A DNA stretch of 6,699 nt. It comes from JANYCD01 sp043738625 (GTDB taxonomy: Bacteria; Pseudomonadota; Gammaproteobacteria; Burkholderiales; Rhodocyclaceae). Position 1 is the first letter of the stretch; each line of letters opens with the position of its first letter. The stretch lies in contig JAYUFR010000062.1 in NCBI GenBank assembly GCA_043738625.1, positions 1-6,699 of the forward strand, given 5' to 3'. Shown here piece by piece: positions 1 through 5,427 of the stretch. Under the pieces are notes generated by a model. The model did not search any database. It was given only the letters and a program-made list of their open reading frames with translations, and had not been told where the DNA came from. The position numbers and the translations under genes were made by a program.

Positions 1-219
1 GATGAAGATGTACCGACTGTCGCTCGTGACAAATACCCCCTGCTGCGTTTTGAACGCGGTATGGTGCATGAAGTTGCCAAACGCGAAATGGCGGGAAAAT
101 ACCAAAATGTGCGCGCGTTTCTAGCGGGTCCTCCGCCGGCAGTGGATGCATCCATCCGGGTGCTGCTGCTTGAGGCGAAGCTTACGACCGATAATATTCG
201 CTATGACAAGTTCAGCTAA
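1..219 (+). CDS. C-terminal part of an FAD/NAD(P)-binding reductase, monooxygenase electron-transfer component (TmoF/TouF-like), 5' end outside window
   Basis: Frame 1 is open from the first base to TAA at 217-219 and gives 72 residues; the start lies upstream of the window. The segment ends with AGPPPAVDASIRVLL, then IRYDKFS. This is the typical end of the NAD(P)-binding lobe of ferredoxin-NADP-reductase-like enzymes, where a (C/A)GPP motif is followed by a helix, and a final Asp/aromatic segment closes the protein. The AGPP form and the short (D/E)xFS-type terminus resemble the reductases of toluene-4-monooxygenase-type systems, which pass electrons from NADH through FAD and a plant-type [2Fe-2S] centre to a Rieske ferredoxin. 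The next gene, 12 bases downstream, encodes just such a ferredoxin, which supports the reading. The flavin and plant-type iron-sulfur domains are not visible here, so another reductase of this superfamily is possible. Confidence 0.72.
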   Translation, partial: DEDVPTVARDKYPLLRFERGMVHEVAKREMAGKYQNVRAFLAGPPPAVDASIRVLLLEAKLTTDNIRYDKFS

Positions 220-231
220 GGCGATCACGGA

Positions 232-960
232 ATGAGCAAGCAGAAAATTTGTCTGGTATCGGAGATTCCGCCAAATGGCCTGAAGGAATGCATGGTCGAT
301 GGCGGATTAAAGCTATTGGTGGCAAGTTCCGGTAACGCGTACTATGCCGTTCAGGCAACCTGTCCCCATCAGGATGTCGCGTTGTGCGAGGGTCTGTACG
401 ATGGCGCAATCCTCACCTGCCATCAGCATCTTTGGCAATGGGATATAAAAACCGGCGCGCCACTGGGGCTCGCCGAGGCACCATTGGAACGCTACGACGT
501 ATTTGTTGAGGGTGAGACCATCTTTGTCGGCGCGCAGGGCGCACTTAACGTCGGCGAATTGTTTTCCGGAATTGCCGAATCAACGTTGGCCGCGCTTAGC
601 CGTCTTGCCAAGAGCGAAGATTTTTCGGCTGGCAGCTACCTGTACAGGCCTGGTGACCCGGCCGATGATTTATTTGTGCTTGATTCCGGACGCGTTGAGT
701 TTCAAATCGGGCGTGATGAAAGGACCACCGCAGCAGGCTTCATGCTCAAGAAGGGTGAAGCATTCGGTTGGGCTGCGTTGCTGGAAGAGCATCCGACACG
801 GATTGCAACGGCGCGGATGCTCGAAAAATCCACCCTGTTGCGAATCAACGGCAAAGAAGCGCTGAAAATCCTCGAATCTGACCCTGCGTCTGGCTATCTG
901 GTGATGCGTCGCCTGTCGGCCCTGATCGCGCGCTTTCTGGCCGCACCTGGCGCAAGATGA
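232..960 (+). CDS. TmoC-like Rieske [2Fe-2S] ferredoxin fused to a C-terminal cyclic-nucleotide-binding-like domain
   Basis: The 242-residue product has two domains. Residues 1-105 are a Rieske ferredoxin: cluster ligands C44-P-H46 and C63-H-Q-H66, followed by LWQWD, fit the CxH...CxxH pattern and resemble toluene-4-monooxygenase TmoC (CPHQ and CxxHLW). Family members are normally about 105-115 residues, so the rest is an addition. Residues 110-237 form a CAP-like cNMP domain, with GDPADD (141-146), SGRVE (152-156) and FGWAALLEEHPTR (178-190). R190 matches the phosphate-binding Arg of CRP, but W180 replaces the ribose-contacting Glu, so ordinary cAMP binding is doubtful. No DNA-binding helix-turn-helix follows, so it is not a CRP-type regulator. 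It probably shuttles electrons from the upstream reductase to an oxygenase in the cytoplasm. The ATG at 232 follows the previous stop by 12 bases; the ribosome binding site is weak (ACGGA). Confidence 0.88.
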   Translation: MSKQKICLVSEIPPNGLKECMVDGGLKLLVASSGNAYYAVQATCPHQDVALCEGLYDGAILTCHQHLWQWDIKTGAPLGLAEAPLERYDVFVEGETIFVGAQGALNVGELFSGIAESTLAALSRLAKSEDFSAGSYLYRPGDPADDLFVLDSGRVEFQIGRDERTTAAGFMLKKGEAFGWAALLEEHPTRIATARMLEKSTLLRINGKEALKILESDPASGYLVMRRLSALIARFLAAPGAR

Positions 961-1027
961 TGTGCTCGATTGCAACATGGCGGCGCTTTAGGATTAGCGA
1001 CAGCGCATCAATGCTACAGTTTTTAAA

Positions 1028-1043
1028 ATGCGCTTCGGCGCGT
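1028..1043 (-). terminator. Small UUCG-loop hairpin; on the minus strand it is followed by a T-run
   Basis: GCGC-TTCG-GCGC (1030-1041), extendable by A-T and G-T pairs to 1028-1043, forms a compact hairpin with the very stable cUUCGg tetraloop on the + strand. On the + strand it is not followed by a T-run. Read on the minus strand the stem is followed by ATTTTAAAAAC, which is closer to an intrinsic terminator. No minus-strand gene is seen nearby, so on the + strand it may simply be a 3'-end hairpin for the upstream operon. Confidence 0.35.
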
Positions 1044-1070
1044 CGCAACAGTTAATACGGCATCAGTAAA

Positions 1071-1076
1071 TAGAAT
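1071..1076 (+). promoter_or_regulatory. Possible -10 promoter box (weak)
   Basis: TAGAAT matches the sigma-70 -10 consensus TATAAT at five of six bases and sits in an AT-rich stretch about 65 bases upstream of the binding-protein start. At 17 bases upstream the sequence (about 1048-1053, ACAGTT) does not look like a -35 box. This would require an activator or be a chance match. Confidence 0.2.
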
Positions 1077-1107
1077 AAGAACGACAAAAAGATCGTTTGG
1101 TTTTAGC

Positions 1108-1118
1108 GTTGTGACAAC
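1108..1118. promoter_or_regulatory. Short perfect inverted repeat GTTGTGACAAC, possible operator
   Basis: GTTGT-G-ACAAC is a perfect 5+5 palindrome around a single central base. It lies 12 bases upstream of the ribosome binding site of the binding-protein gene. It could be a regulator half-site pair or an mRNA element. It is short, so chance is a real alternative. Confidence 0.2.
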
Positions 1119-1130
1119 CTAACCTGCATT

Positions 1131-1135
1131 GGAGG
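1131..1135 (+). promoter_or_regulatory. Strong ribosome binding site for the binding-protein gene
   Basis: GGAGG, five bases before ATG 1141, is a near-perfect Shine-Dalgarno sequence. It decides the start: the in-frame TTG at 1129 overlaps this site and would add MEET ahead of a normal signal peptide. It is also stronger than the sites of most following genes, as expected for a highly made periplasmic component. Confidence 0.85.
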
Positions 1136-1140
1136 AAACT

Positions 1141-2262
1141 ATGAAAAAGCATCTCGCAAAAATCTCAGCGGCACTCGCCGTCGCAATCAGCTTCACGGCA
1201 TCAACGGCAATGGCTGCCGACATCGACTACGGCAAAGTTGGCACGCCCGTACAGCTCGTTGTCGGCTTCCAGCCTTACTATACCGAGTCGTGGTCAGGCG
1301 TCGTTATGAAGGGCAAGAAGTTCTACGAGAAGTATTTGCCCAAAGGATCCACGGTCGAGTTCCAGATCGGCCTGCAAGGCGCCATCATCGTCAACAACAT
1401 GCTGGCCGGCAAACAACATATCGGCTATATGGGTGACATGCCGGCGATCGTCTCCACCACCAAAGTCGAAACCGCCGACTTGCGTATCGTCGGCACGTTG
1501 GGCTTGGGGTTCGATCAGTGCAACATCTTCCTCGCGCGCACCGACGCACCGAAATTCGCCAGTCCCAAAGAAGCGATCAAATGGCTGGATGGCAAGCAGG
1601 TGGCGGTACCGAAGGGTAGCTGCACCGACCGCTTTGCGCAGGCGACCTTCAAAAAGGAGGGCGTTCAACCGAAGGACTACCTGAACCAGAACATCGAGGT
1701 GATCACCAGTAACTTCCGTGCGGGCAAAATCGATGCGGCGGTCATATGGGAGCCGACCGCTTCGCGCCTGGTGCAGGAGGGTCTCGCGCGCCGCGTCGCC
1801 ACTGGTGCCACGGTCAACGAGATGGACGGCGGCTTCCTCGGCATGCGCGCCGATCTGATCAAACAGCGGCCGGACGTGGTGATGGCATGGATGAATGCCG
1901 AGCTCGACGCGCAGTTGTTCCTCGCCGACCCGAAGAACGCCAACGAGATCATCAAACTGGCCAAGGGGGAGACCACGGGATTCAGTGAGCGAGCCCTTTG
2001 GTATGCCCTTTACGGCAGCTACTCCCCGCTGGAGGGCGGTACCAAGACGCGCGTTAACCTGCACTATGCCATCACCCCGGACGCGCGCGCCCTCATCGAC
2101 AAGGCAACAACCTTCCTGTTCTCGATCAAGAGCATCAATGTCGACAAGTTGCGCCCCGAAGCGGTCATGCCTGAATTCGCCGAGGCAGTATTGCGCGAAC
2201 GAAAGTTGACCGCGCCGATTGGCGACGTAACCGCACTGGCCGACGCGCAAGCGCCAAAATAG
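1141..2262 (+). CDS. Periplasmic substrate-binding protein of a NitT/TauT-type (nitrate/sulfonate/taurine-like) ABC importer
   Basis: The product has 373 residues. Residues 1-25 are a Sec signal peptide: a basic start (MKKHLAK), a hydrophobic core and a cleavage site after AMA (A25|A26). There is no lipobox Cys, so the mature protein should be soluble in the periplasm. The mature part has the type II binding-protein plan of the SsuA/TauA/NrtA group: an opening beta strand (VQLVVGFQPYY), IGYMGDMPAI near 94-103, VAVPKGSCTDRF near 154-164 where ligand-contacting Ser/Thr usually sit, and AAVIWEP near 199-205. Only two cysteines occur in the whole protein, C127 and C161, and they could form a disulfide. 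The substrate cannot be read from sequence; sulfonates, nitrate/cyanate-like anions and other small organics are all served by this family. The genes for two permeases and two ATPases follow. Confidence 0.88.
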   Translation: MKKHLAKISAALAVAISFTASTAMAADIDYGKVGTPVQLVVGFQPYYTESWSGVVMKGKKFYEKYLPKGSTVEFQIGLQGAIIVNNMLAGKQHIGYMGDMPAIVSTTKVETADLRIVGTLGLGFDQCNIFLARTDAPKFASPKEAIKWLDGKQVAVPKGSCTDRFAQATFKKEGVQPKDYLNQNIEVITSNFRAGKIDAAVIWEPTASRLVQEGLARRVATGATVNEMDGGFLGMRADLIKQRPDVVMAWMNAELDAQLFLADPKNANEIIKLAKGETTGFSERALWYALYGSYSPLEGGTKTRVNLHYAITPDARALIDKATTFLFSIKSINVDKLRPEAVMPEFAEAVLRERKLTAPIGDVTALADAQAPK

Positions 2263-2280
2263 CCGCCGAACAACACCAAC

Positions 2281-2306
2281 CCCGCTACCTGCGTGGCGGG
2301 AATTTT
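2281..2306 (+). terminator. GC-rich stem-loop with short T-run after the binding-protein gene (partial terminator or mRNA-stabilising hairpin)
   Basis: CCCGCTAC (2281-2288) pairs with GTGGCGGG (2293-2300) around a CTGC loop, giving eight pairs, one of them G-U, followed by AATTTT. The T-run is short, so it may terminate only part of the transcripts or protect the 3' end of the binding-protein message. Either would give more binding protein than membrane components, a common arrangement in binding-protein-dependent importers. Confidence 0.55.
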
Positions 2307-2352
2307 GCCGGTTGCTTAGACGCAAGCGGCAATATCAGCGACAACCTGAAGT

Positions 2353-2357
2353 AAGGA
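2353..2357 (+). promoter_or_regulatory. Weakly placed ribosome binding site for permease 1
   Basis: AAGGA lies 11 bases before the ATG at 2369, a longer than ideal spacing. It favours this ATG over the TTG at 2312, which would start just after the stem-loop and has no purine-rich site of its own. The poor spacing suggests lower translation of the permease than of the binding protein. Confidence 0.5.
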
Positions 2358-2368
2358 TTGAACTCAAG

Positions 2369-3712
2369 ATGGAACCGGTAAAAAAACCCGTCACAGCGGA
2401 CGCAGTGCTGGATATTTTCAAACGCGCCATGCCCTTTCAGGTGGTCTCGGATAGCATGTTGCGCAAAATCGCCGCCTTGAGCTCGCGCGTCGCCTACCAG
2501 CCGGGCGTGTCGGTGTACGCAGCGGGCGACAAGGCCGATGACTTCTACATCATCGTTTCCGGCAGAATCGAGCACGCACTTAAGCCGGGCGTGAATGCGC
2601 GTCGTCCGGTTCGCACGCTTGGCCCCGGGGACGTATTCGGCTGGGCAGCCCTGATGGACAAGTACCCAAATCGTCTGGCCGGTGCGAAAGCGATTGAACC
2701 AGCCGAGGTGGTGCGCATCAACGGTGACGAACTGATGCGACTGCTCGAGTCCGAGCCGGACACGGGCGATGTCGTGATGAGCCGCTTCGCGACGATGATA
2801 ACGCGCGACTTCACGGTGCCGGATCCGATCGCGCCGTTACGTACCATCCCCCGCAAACTCCAATCGGGTGACAGCCAGGGTGTAAACCTCACCTTGTACC
2901 GCCTTAAACAGTGGCTGAAAAGCCCACGTCCTTACCTGATGCTGATCGGTTTCGCGTTGTTCCTCGGCGCCTGGTATTTATTGGTGGAAGTGTGGAAGGT
3001 GCCGCGCTTTCGCGAAATGCCCGGCATCACGGTGGTGATCACGGAATGGCTGAGCAAGGATCCGACCTACGGACTGTCGCTATATACGCCTGAGTATTAC
3101 CAGCATATCGGCATGTCGGTCTGGCGCGTCACACAGGCGTTCATCCTCGCAACCGCGCTGGGTGTACCGTTTGGGCTGTTCCTCGGTTGGTCGAAAAAAT
3201 TCCGGGAGTACATGTTCCCGCTGTTCGAAATGCTGCGGCCCATCCCTATTCTGGCCTGGGTACCACTGGCGATCGTCATGTTCATCTCGACCGAGTCCGC
3301 CGTAATCTACCTGACATTCCTCGCGTCGTTCTTCGCCACCGCACTCAATACCATGCTCGGCGTCGAGTCCATCGATGAGTCTTACCTGCGCGCTGCCAGT
3401 TGTCTGGGCGCGAAGAAATCGCAGGTGTTCTTCCACGTCATTGTGCCGGGCTCACTGCCCTTCGTCTTTACCGGTCTGCAGATTTCCGTCGGTGTGGCCT
3501 GGTTTTCGCTGGTCGCGGCGGAAATGGTGTCAGGTCAATACGGATTGGGATATGTCATCAACACTTCATACACAATGGTGCGCTACCCGACGATCGTCAT
3601 CGGCATGATCACACTGGGCGCAGTCGGGTACATCACCAGCGCGATGGTGCGTATCGCCGGTGACCACCTGATGCAATGGCGCGTACGCGAGCTTGCGCTG
3701 GGGGCGCAATGA
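2369..3712 (+). CDS. ABC importer permease with an N-terminal cyclic-nucleotide-binding-like domain (cNMP-permease fusion)
   Basis: The 447-residue product is far longer than the usual 250-290 residues of SsuC/TauC-type permeases because of its N-terminal domain. Residues 15-148 are a CAP-like cNMP domain with GDKADDFYIIVSGRIE (53-68), FGWAAL (90-95) and the phosphate-site Arg R102; W92 stands where CRP has the ribose-binding Glu. A linker (150-185) leads to the membrane part (about 188-430). Predicted helices lie near 188-207, 248-272, 293-307, 311-330, 364-385 and 406-428. The EAA coupling loop that docks on the ATPase is RAASCLGAKKSQVFF...VPGSLP (341-364). The cNMP domain precedes the first helix and so should sit in the cytoplasm, near the ATPases. 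Its sequence closely resembles the domain fused to the Rieske ferredoxin upstream. The stop codon overlaps the start of ATPase 1. Confidence 0.88.
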   Translation: MEPVKKPVTADAVLDIFKRAMPFQVVSDSMLRKIAALSSRVAYQPGVSVYAAGDKADDFYIIVSGRIEHALKPGVNARRPVRTLGPGDVFGWAALMDKYPNRLAGAKAIEPAEVVRINGDELMRLLESEPDTGDVVMSRFATMITRDFTVPDPIAPLRTIPRKLQSGDSQGVNLTLYRLKQWLKSPRPYLMLIGFALFLGAWYLLVEVWKVPRFREMPGITVVITEWLSKDPTYGLSLYTPEYYQHIGMSVWRVTQAFILATALGVPFGLFLGWSKKFREYMFPLFEMLRPIPILAWVPLAIVMFISTESAVIYLTFLASFFATALNTMLGVESIDESYLRAASCLGAKKSQVFFHVIVPGSLPFVFTGLQISVGVAWFSLVAAEMVSGQYGLGYVINTSYTMVRYPTIVIGMITLGAVGYITSAMVRIAGDHLMQWRVRELALGAQ

Positions 3713-4551
3713 TGAACACGCCGCAGGCCAAGACGCGCGGTGCCATCCGCATCGAGGACGTCGTCAAGGTATACGACCCGAACGGAGCTGCCGTAATGGC
3801 GGTGGATCATTGCAGCCTCGATATCGAGGCTGGCGAGATCTGCATGATCGTCGGCCCTTCGGGCTGCGGCAAGACGACCCTCCTGAACGCGATTGCCGGT
3901 TTCCACGAAATCACTTCCGGACGCATCACGCTCGATGGTGAGGTGCTGTGCAGTACCGAAAAGCCGAAGGCGGAGCCCGGCTCGGATCGCATCGTGGTGT
4001 TTCAAAACGGTGCCTTGTTTCCGTGGAAAACCAATCTCGAAAACATCGCCTTTGGCCCGCTTATGCAGGGCAAGCTGTCCAAGGCGGAAGCGAAAGAGAA
4101 AGCACTTTCCATGATGGCCGACGCAGGCCTTTCCGGCGTCGAGCACAACTATCCCGGCGAAGTTTCTTCGGGCATGCGTCGGCGTGTCGAGATCGTACGC
4201 GCGCTCATGAACGATCCGAAAGTGCTATTGCTGGATGAGCCATATCGGGCGCTCGATTCGCTGACCAAGTCGGTGATGCACGAAGCGCTGCTGGAAATTT
4301 ACTACAAGAATAAGGTAACTATTTTCTTCATTACCCACGACTTGGAGGAAGCCATATTCCTCGGTCACAAGGTGGCGATCATGACTTCTCGACCGTGCAA
4401 GCCGAAAAAAATACTTACCGTAGACATCCCGCACCCGCGCGACTACGGCGTGCTGACATCCAAGCGCTTCCGCGAGCTGATGGAAGAAACCAATGAAGCG
4501 GTGCATGAAGAGGCCCTCAAGGCATTTCAAGCTGGCGAGAAGGAGGGTTAG
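3712..4551 (+). CDS. ABC importer ATPase 1 (SsuB/TauB/NrtD-like) with a degenerate signature motif
   Basis: The product is a cytoplasmic ATP-binding subunit of 279 residues, normal for the family. Walker A is GPSGCGKT (48-55), the Q-loop is Q98 in VVFQNGALFPW, Walker B is VLLLDEP with D175 and catalytic E176, and the switch histidine is H209 in FITHD. The signature motif, normally LSGGQ or LSGGM, is VSSGM (151-155), so the first Leu and the first Gly are changed. ATP bound across the dimer on the side of this signature should be handled less well. The ATG at 3712 overlaps the permease 1 stop (TGATG) and lies seven bases after GGGGG; the ATG at 3709 would only add one Met. An in-frame ATG at 3676 would need a longer overlap and has no better site. 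Coupled translation with permease 1 is likely. Confidence 0.9.
   Translation: MNTPQAKTRGAIRIEDVVKVYDPNGAAVMAVDHCSLDIEAGEICMIVGPSGCGKTTLLNAIAGFHEITSGRITLDGEVLCSTEKPKAEPGSDRIVVFQNGALFPWKTNLENIAFGPLMQGKLSKAEAKEKALSMMADAGLSGVEHNYPGEVSSGMRRRVEIVRALMNDPKVLLLDEPYRALDSLTKSVMHEALLEIYYKNKVTIFFITHDLEEAIFLGHKVAIMTSRPCKPKKILTVDIPHPRDYGVLTSKRFRELMEETNEAVHEEALKAFQAGEKEG
4540..4547 (+). promoter_or_regulatory. Strong ribosome binding site for permease 2, inside the end of ATPase 1
   Basis: AAGGAGGG lies six bases before ATG 4554 and is encoded by the last codons of ATPase 1. It fixes the permease 2 start and gives it the best ribosome binding site among the membrane-complex genes. Confidence 0.8.
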
Positions 4552-4553
4552 GA

Positions 4554-5423
4554 ATGGCTACGCACAAATTTTCCGCCAAAGCTGCCGCGCGCGGCGCGCT
4601 TTCAATCATTGTATTCCTGCTCCTCTGGGAACTAGGCTCCCGCTCCAAACAGTGGATCGGTGCCGACATCTTCTCGCCGCTGCGAGGTGCGCTAGGCGCA
4701 CTGGGCTTCAAAACGACCTACTTGCCGTGGGTGGGTTCAGTACCTGCACCCTCCGAGGTTCTTACCGTCTGGGCCGGTGTCATCGCCGAGGCGGGCTACT
4801 GGCAAAGCTGGTACAACAGCGTGTTTCGTGTGCTTGCCGGCTTCACCGCTGCCATGCTGGTCGGCATTCCCTTTGGTTTGTTGCTTGCAGTGAACCGCAC
4901 CGCTTTCGGCATCGGCTTTCCGGTGTTCGAAGTATTACGACCGATTCCACCGCTGGCCTGGGTGCCCGCGTCGATTATCTTTTGGCCAACCCAAGAGATG
5001 TCCATCGCCTTTGTCACCTTCCTCGGTGCCTTCTACACCATCGTCATCAATGTGGTGGGCGGTGCGAAATCGATTGACCAGCGCTACTTTCAGGCAGCGC
5101 AATCGATGGGCTCCAGCAAATGGGACATCTTCCGGCGCATCATTCTTCCCGGCACCCTGCCCTCCATCATGGTCGGCTCGGCGGTGGGCATGGGGATCAC
5201 GTGGGAGGTCGTGGTTGCGGCGGAAATGATATCCGGCGGCGGCAGTCAGACCGGTGGCACGGGCGGTGGCGGGCTGGGTTTCTTTATCTGGAATTCCTAC
5301 GTCGGCGGCTCCTACCAGCAGATCGTGGTTGGAATGATATCCATCGGCATTGCCGGCTTTTTTTCCAGTGAATTATTGCGCGCCCTGGGCAAGTACGTTA
5401 CCCCATGGCTGCGTCTGAGATAA
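4554..5423 (+). CDS. ABC importer permease 2 (SsuC/TauC-like) with a glycine-rich loop
   Basis: The product has 289 residues and no cNMP domain, unlike permease 1. A first hydrophobic helix (about 14-28) is followed by a long segment (29-85) that probably lies outside the membrane. The core BPD-transport region follows, with helices near 92-112, 133-146, 150-170, 204-224 and 256-274. The EAA loop is QAAQSMGSSKWDIFRR...LPGTLP (180-203), which docks on an ATPase. After AAEMISG comes an unusually Gly-rich run (227-242) with GGGSQTGGTGGGG; permease 1 has only QYGLGY at the equivalent place. The presence of two different permeases suggests a heterodimeric membrane channel. The start follows the ATPase 1 stop by two bases and has a strong ribosome binding site. 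The substrate is unknown. Confidence 0.9.
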   Translation: MATHKFSAKAAARGALSIIVFLLLWELGSRSKQWIGADIFSPLRGALGALGFKTTYLPWVGSVPAPSEVLTVWAGVIAEAGYWQSWYNSVFRVLAGFTAAMLVGIPFGLLLAVNRTAFGIGFPVFEVLRPIPPLAWVPASIIFWPTQEMSIAFVTFLGAFYTIVINVVGGAKSIDQRYFQAAQSMGSSKWDIFRRIILPGTLPSIMVGSAVGMGITWEVVVAAEMISGGGSQTGGTGGGGLGFFIWNSYVGGSYQQIVVGMISIGIAGFFSSELLRALGKYVTPWLRLR

Positions 5424-5427
5424 GACT

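Larger units (their letters stand above)
961..1140. other. Intergenic region between the Rieske-cNMP gene and the ABC importer operon
   Basis: This 180-base gap is the largest non-coding stretch in the window and is AT-richer than the flanking genes, especially 1010-1110. It holds three small inverted repeats: 1028-1043, 1080-1097 and 1108-1118. It also holds a possible -10 box TAGAAT at 1071-1076 with no convincing -35 partner, and a strong ribosome binding site just before 1141. It is the natural place for the importer promoter, but no complete promoter could be read with confidence. Confidence 0.6.

Noticed and set aside
232..960. CRP/FNR-type transcription regulator
   Set aside because: The cNMP-like domain ends at the C-terminus with no helix-turn-helix, and the N-terminal half is a full Rieske domain.
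1095..1115. Sigma-54 (-24/-12) promoter before the binding-protein gene
   Set aside because: A GG occurs at 1099-1100, but the required GC ten bases later is absent (GT at 1111-1112).
1294..2325. Long minus-strand open frame (343 codons) opposite the binding-protein gene
   Set aside because: It is a shadow of the codon-biased + strand gene: no recognisable domain, no ribosome binding site, and the + strand product has a clear signal peptide and family motifs.
2312..2368. N-terminal extension of permease 1 from TTG 2312
   Set aside because: The added residues are Arg/Gln-rich without a motif, there is no ribosome binding site before the TTG, and ATG 2369 has AAGGA upstream.
3583..4146. Minus-strand open frame (187 codons) across the permease 1/ATPase 1 junction
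   Set aside because: It has no domain or start signals and is explained by the + strand codon use.
4493..5077. + strand open frame (194 codons) overlapping ATPase 1 and permease 2
   Set aside because: The translation is rich in Arg, His and Cys with no domain, and lies out of frame with two well-supported genes.
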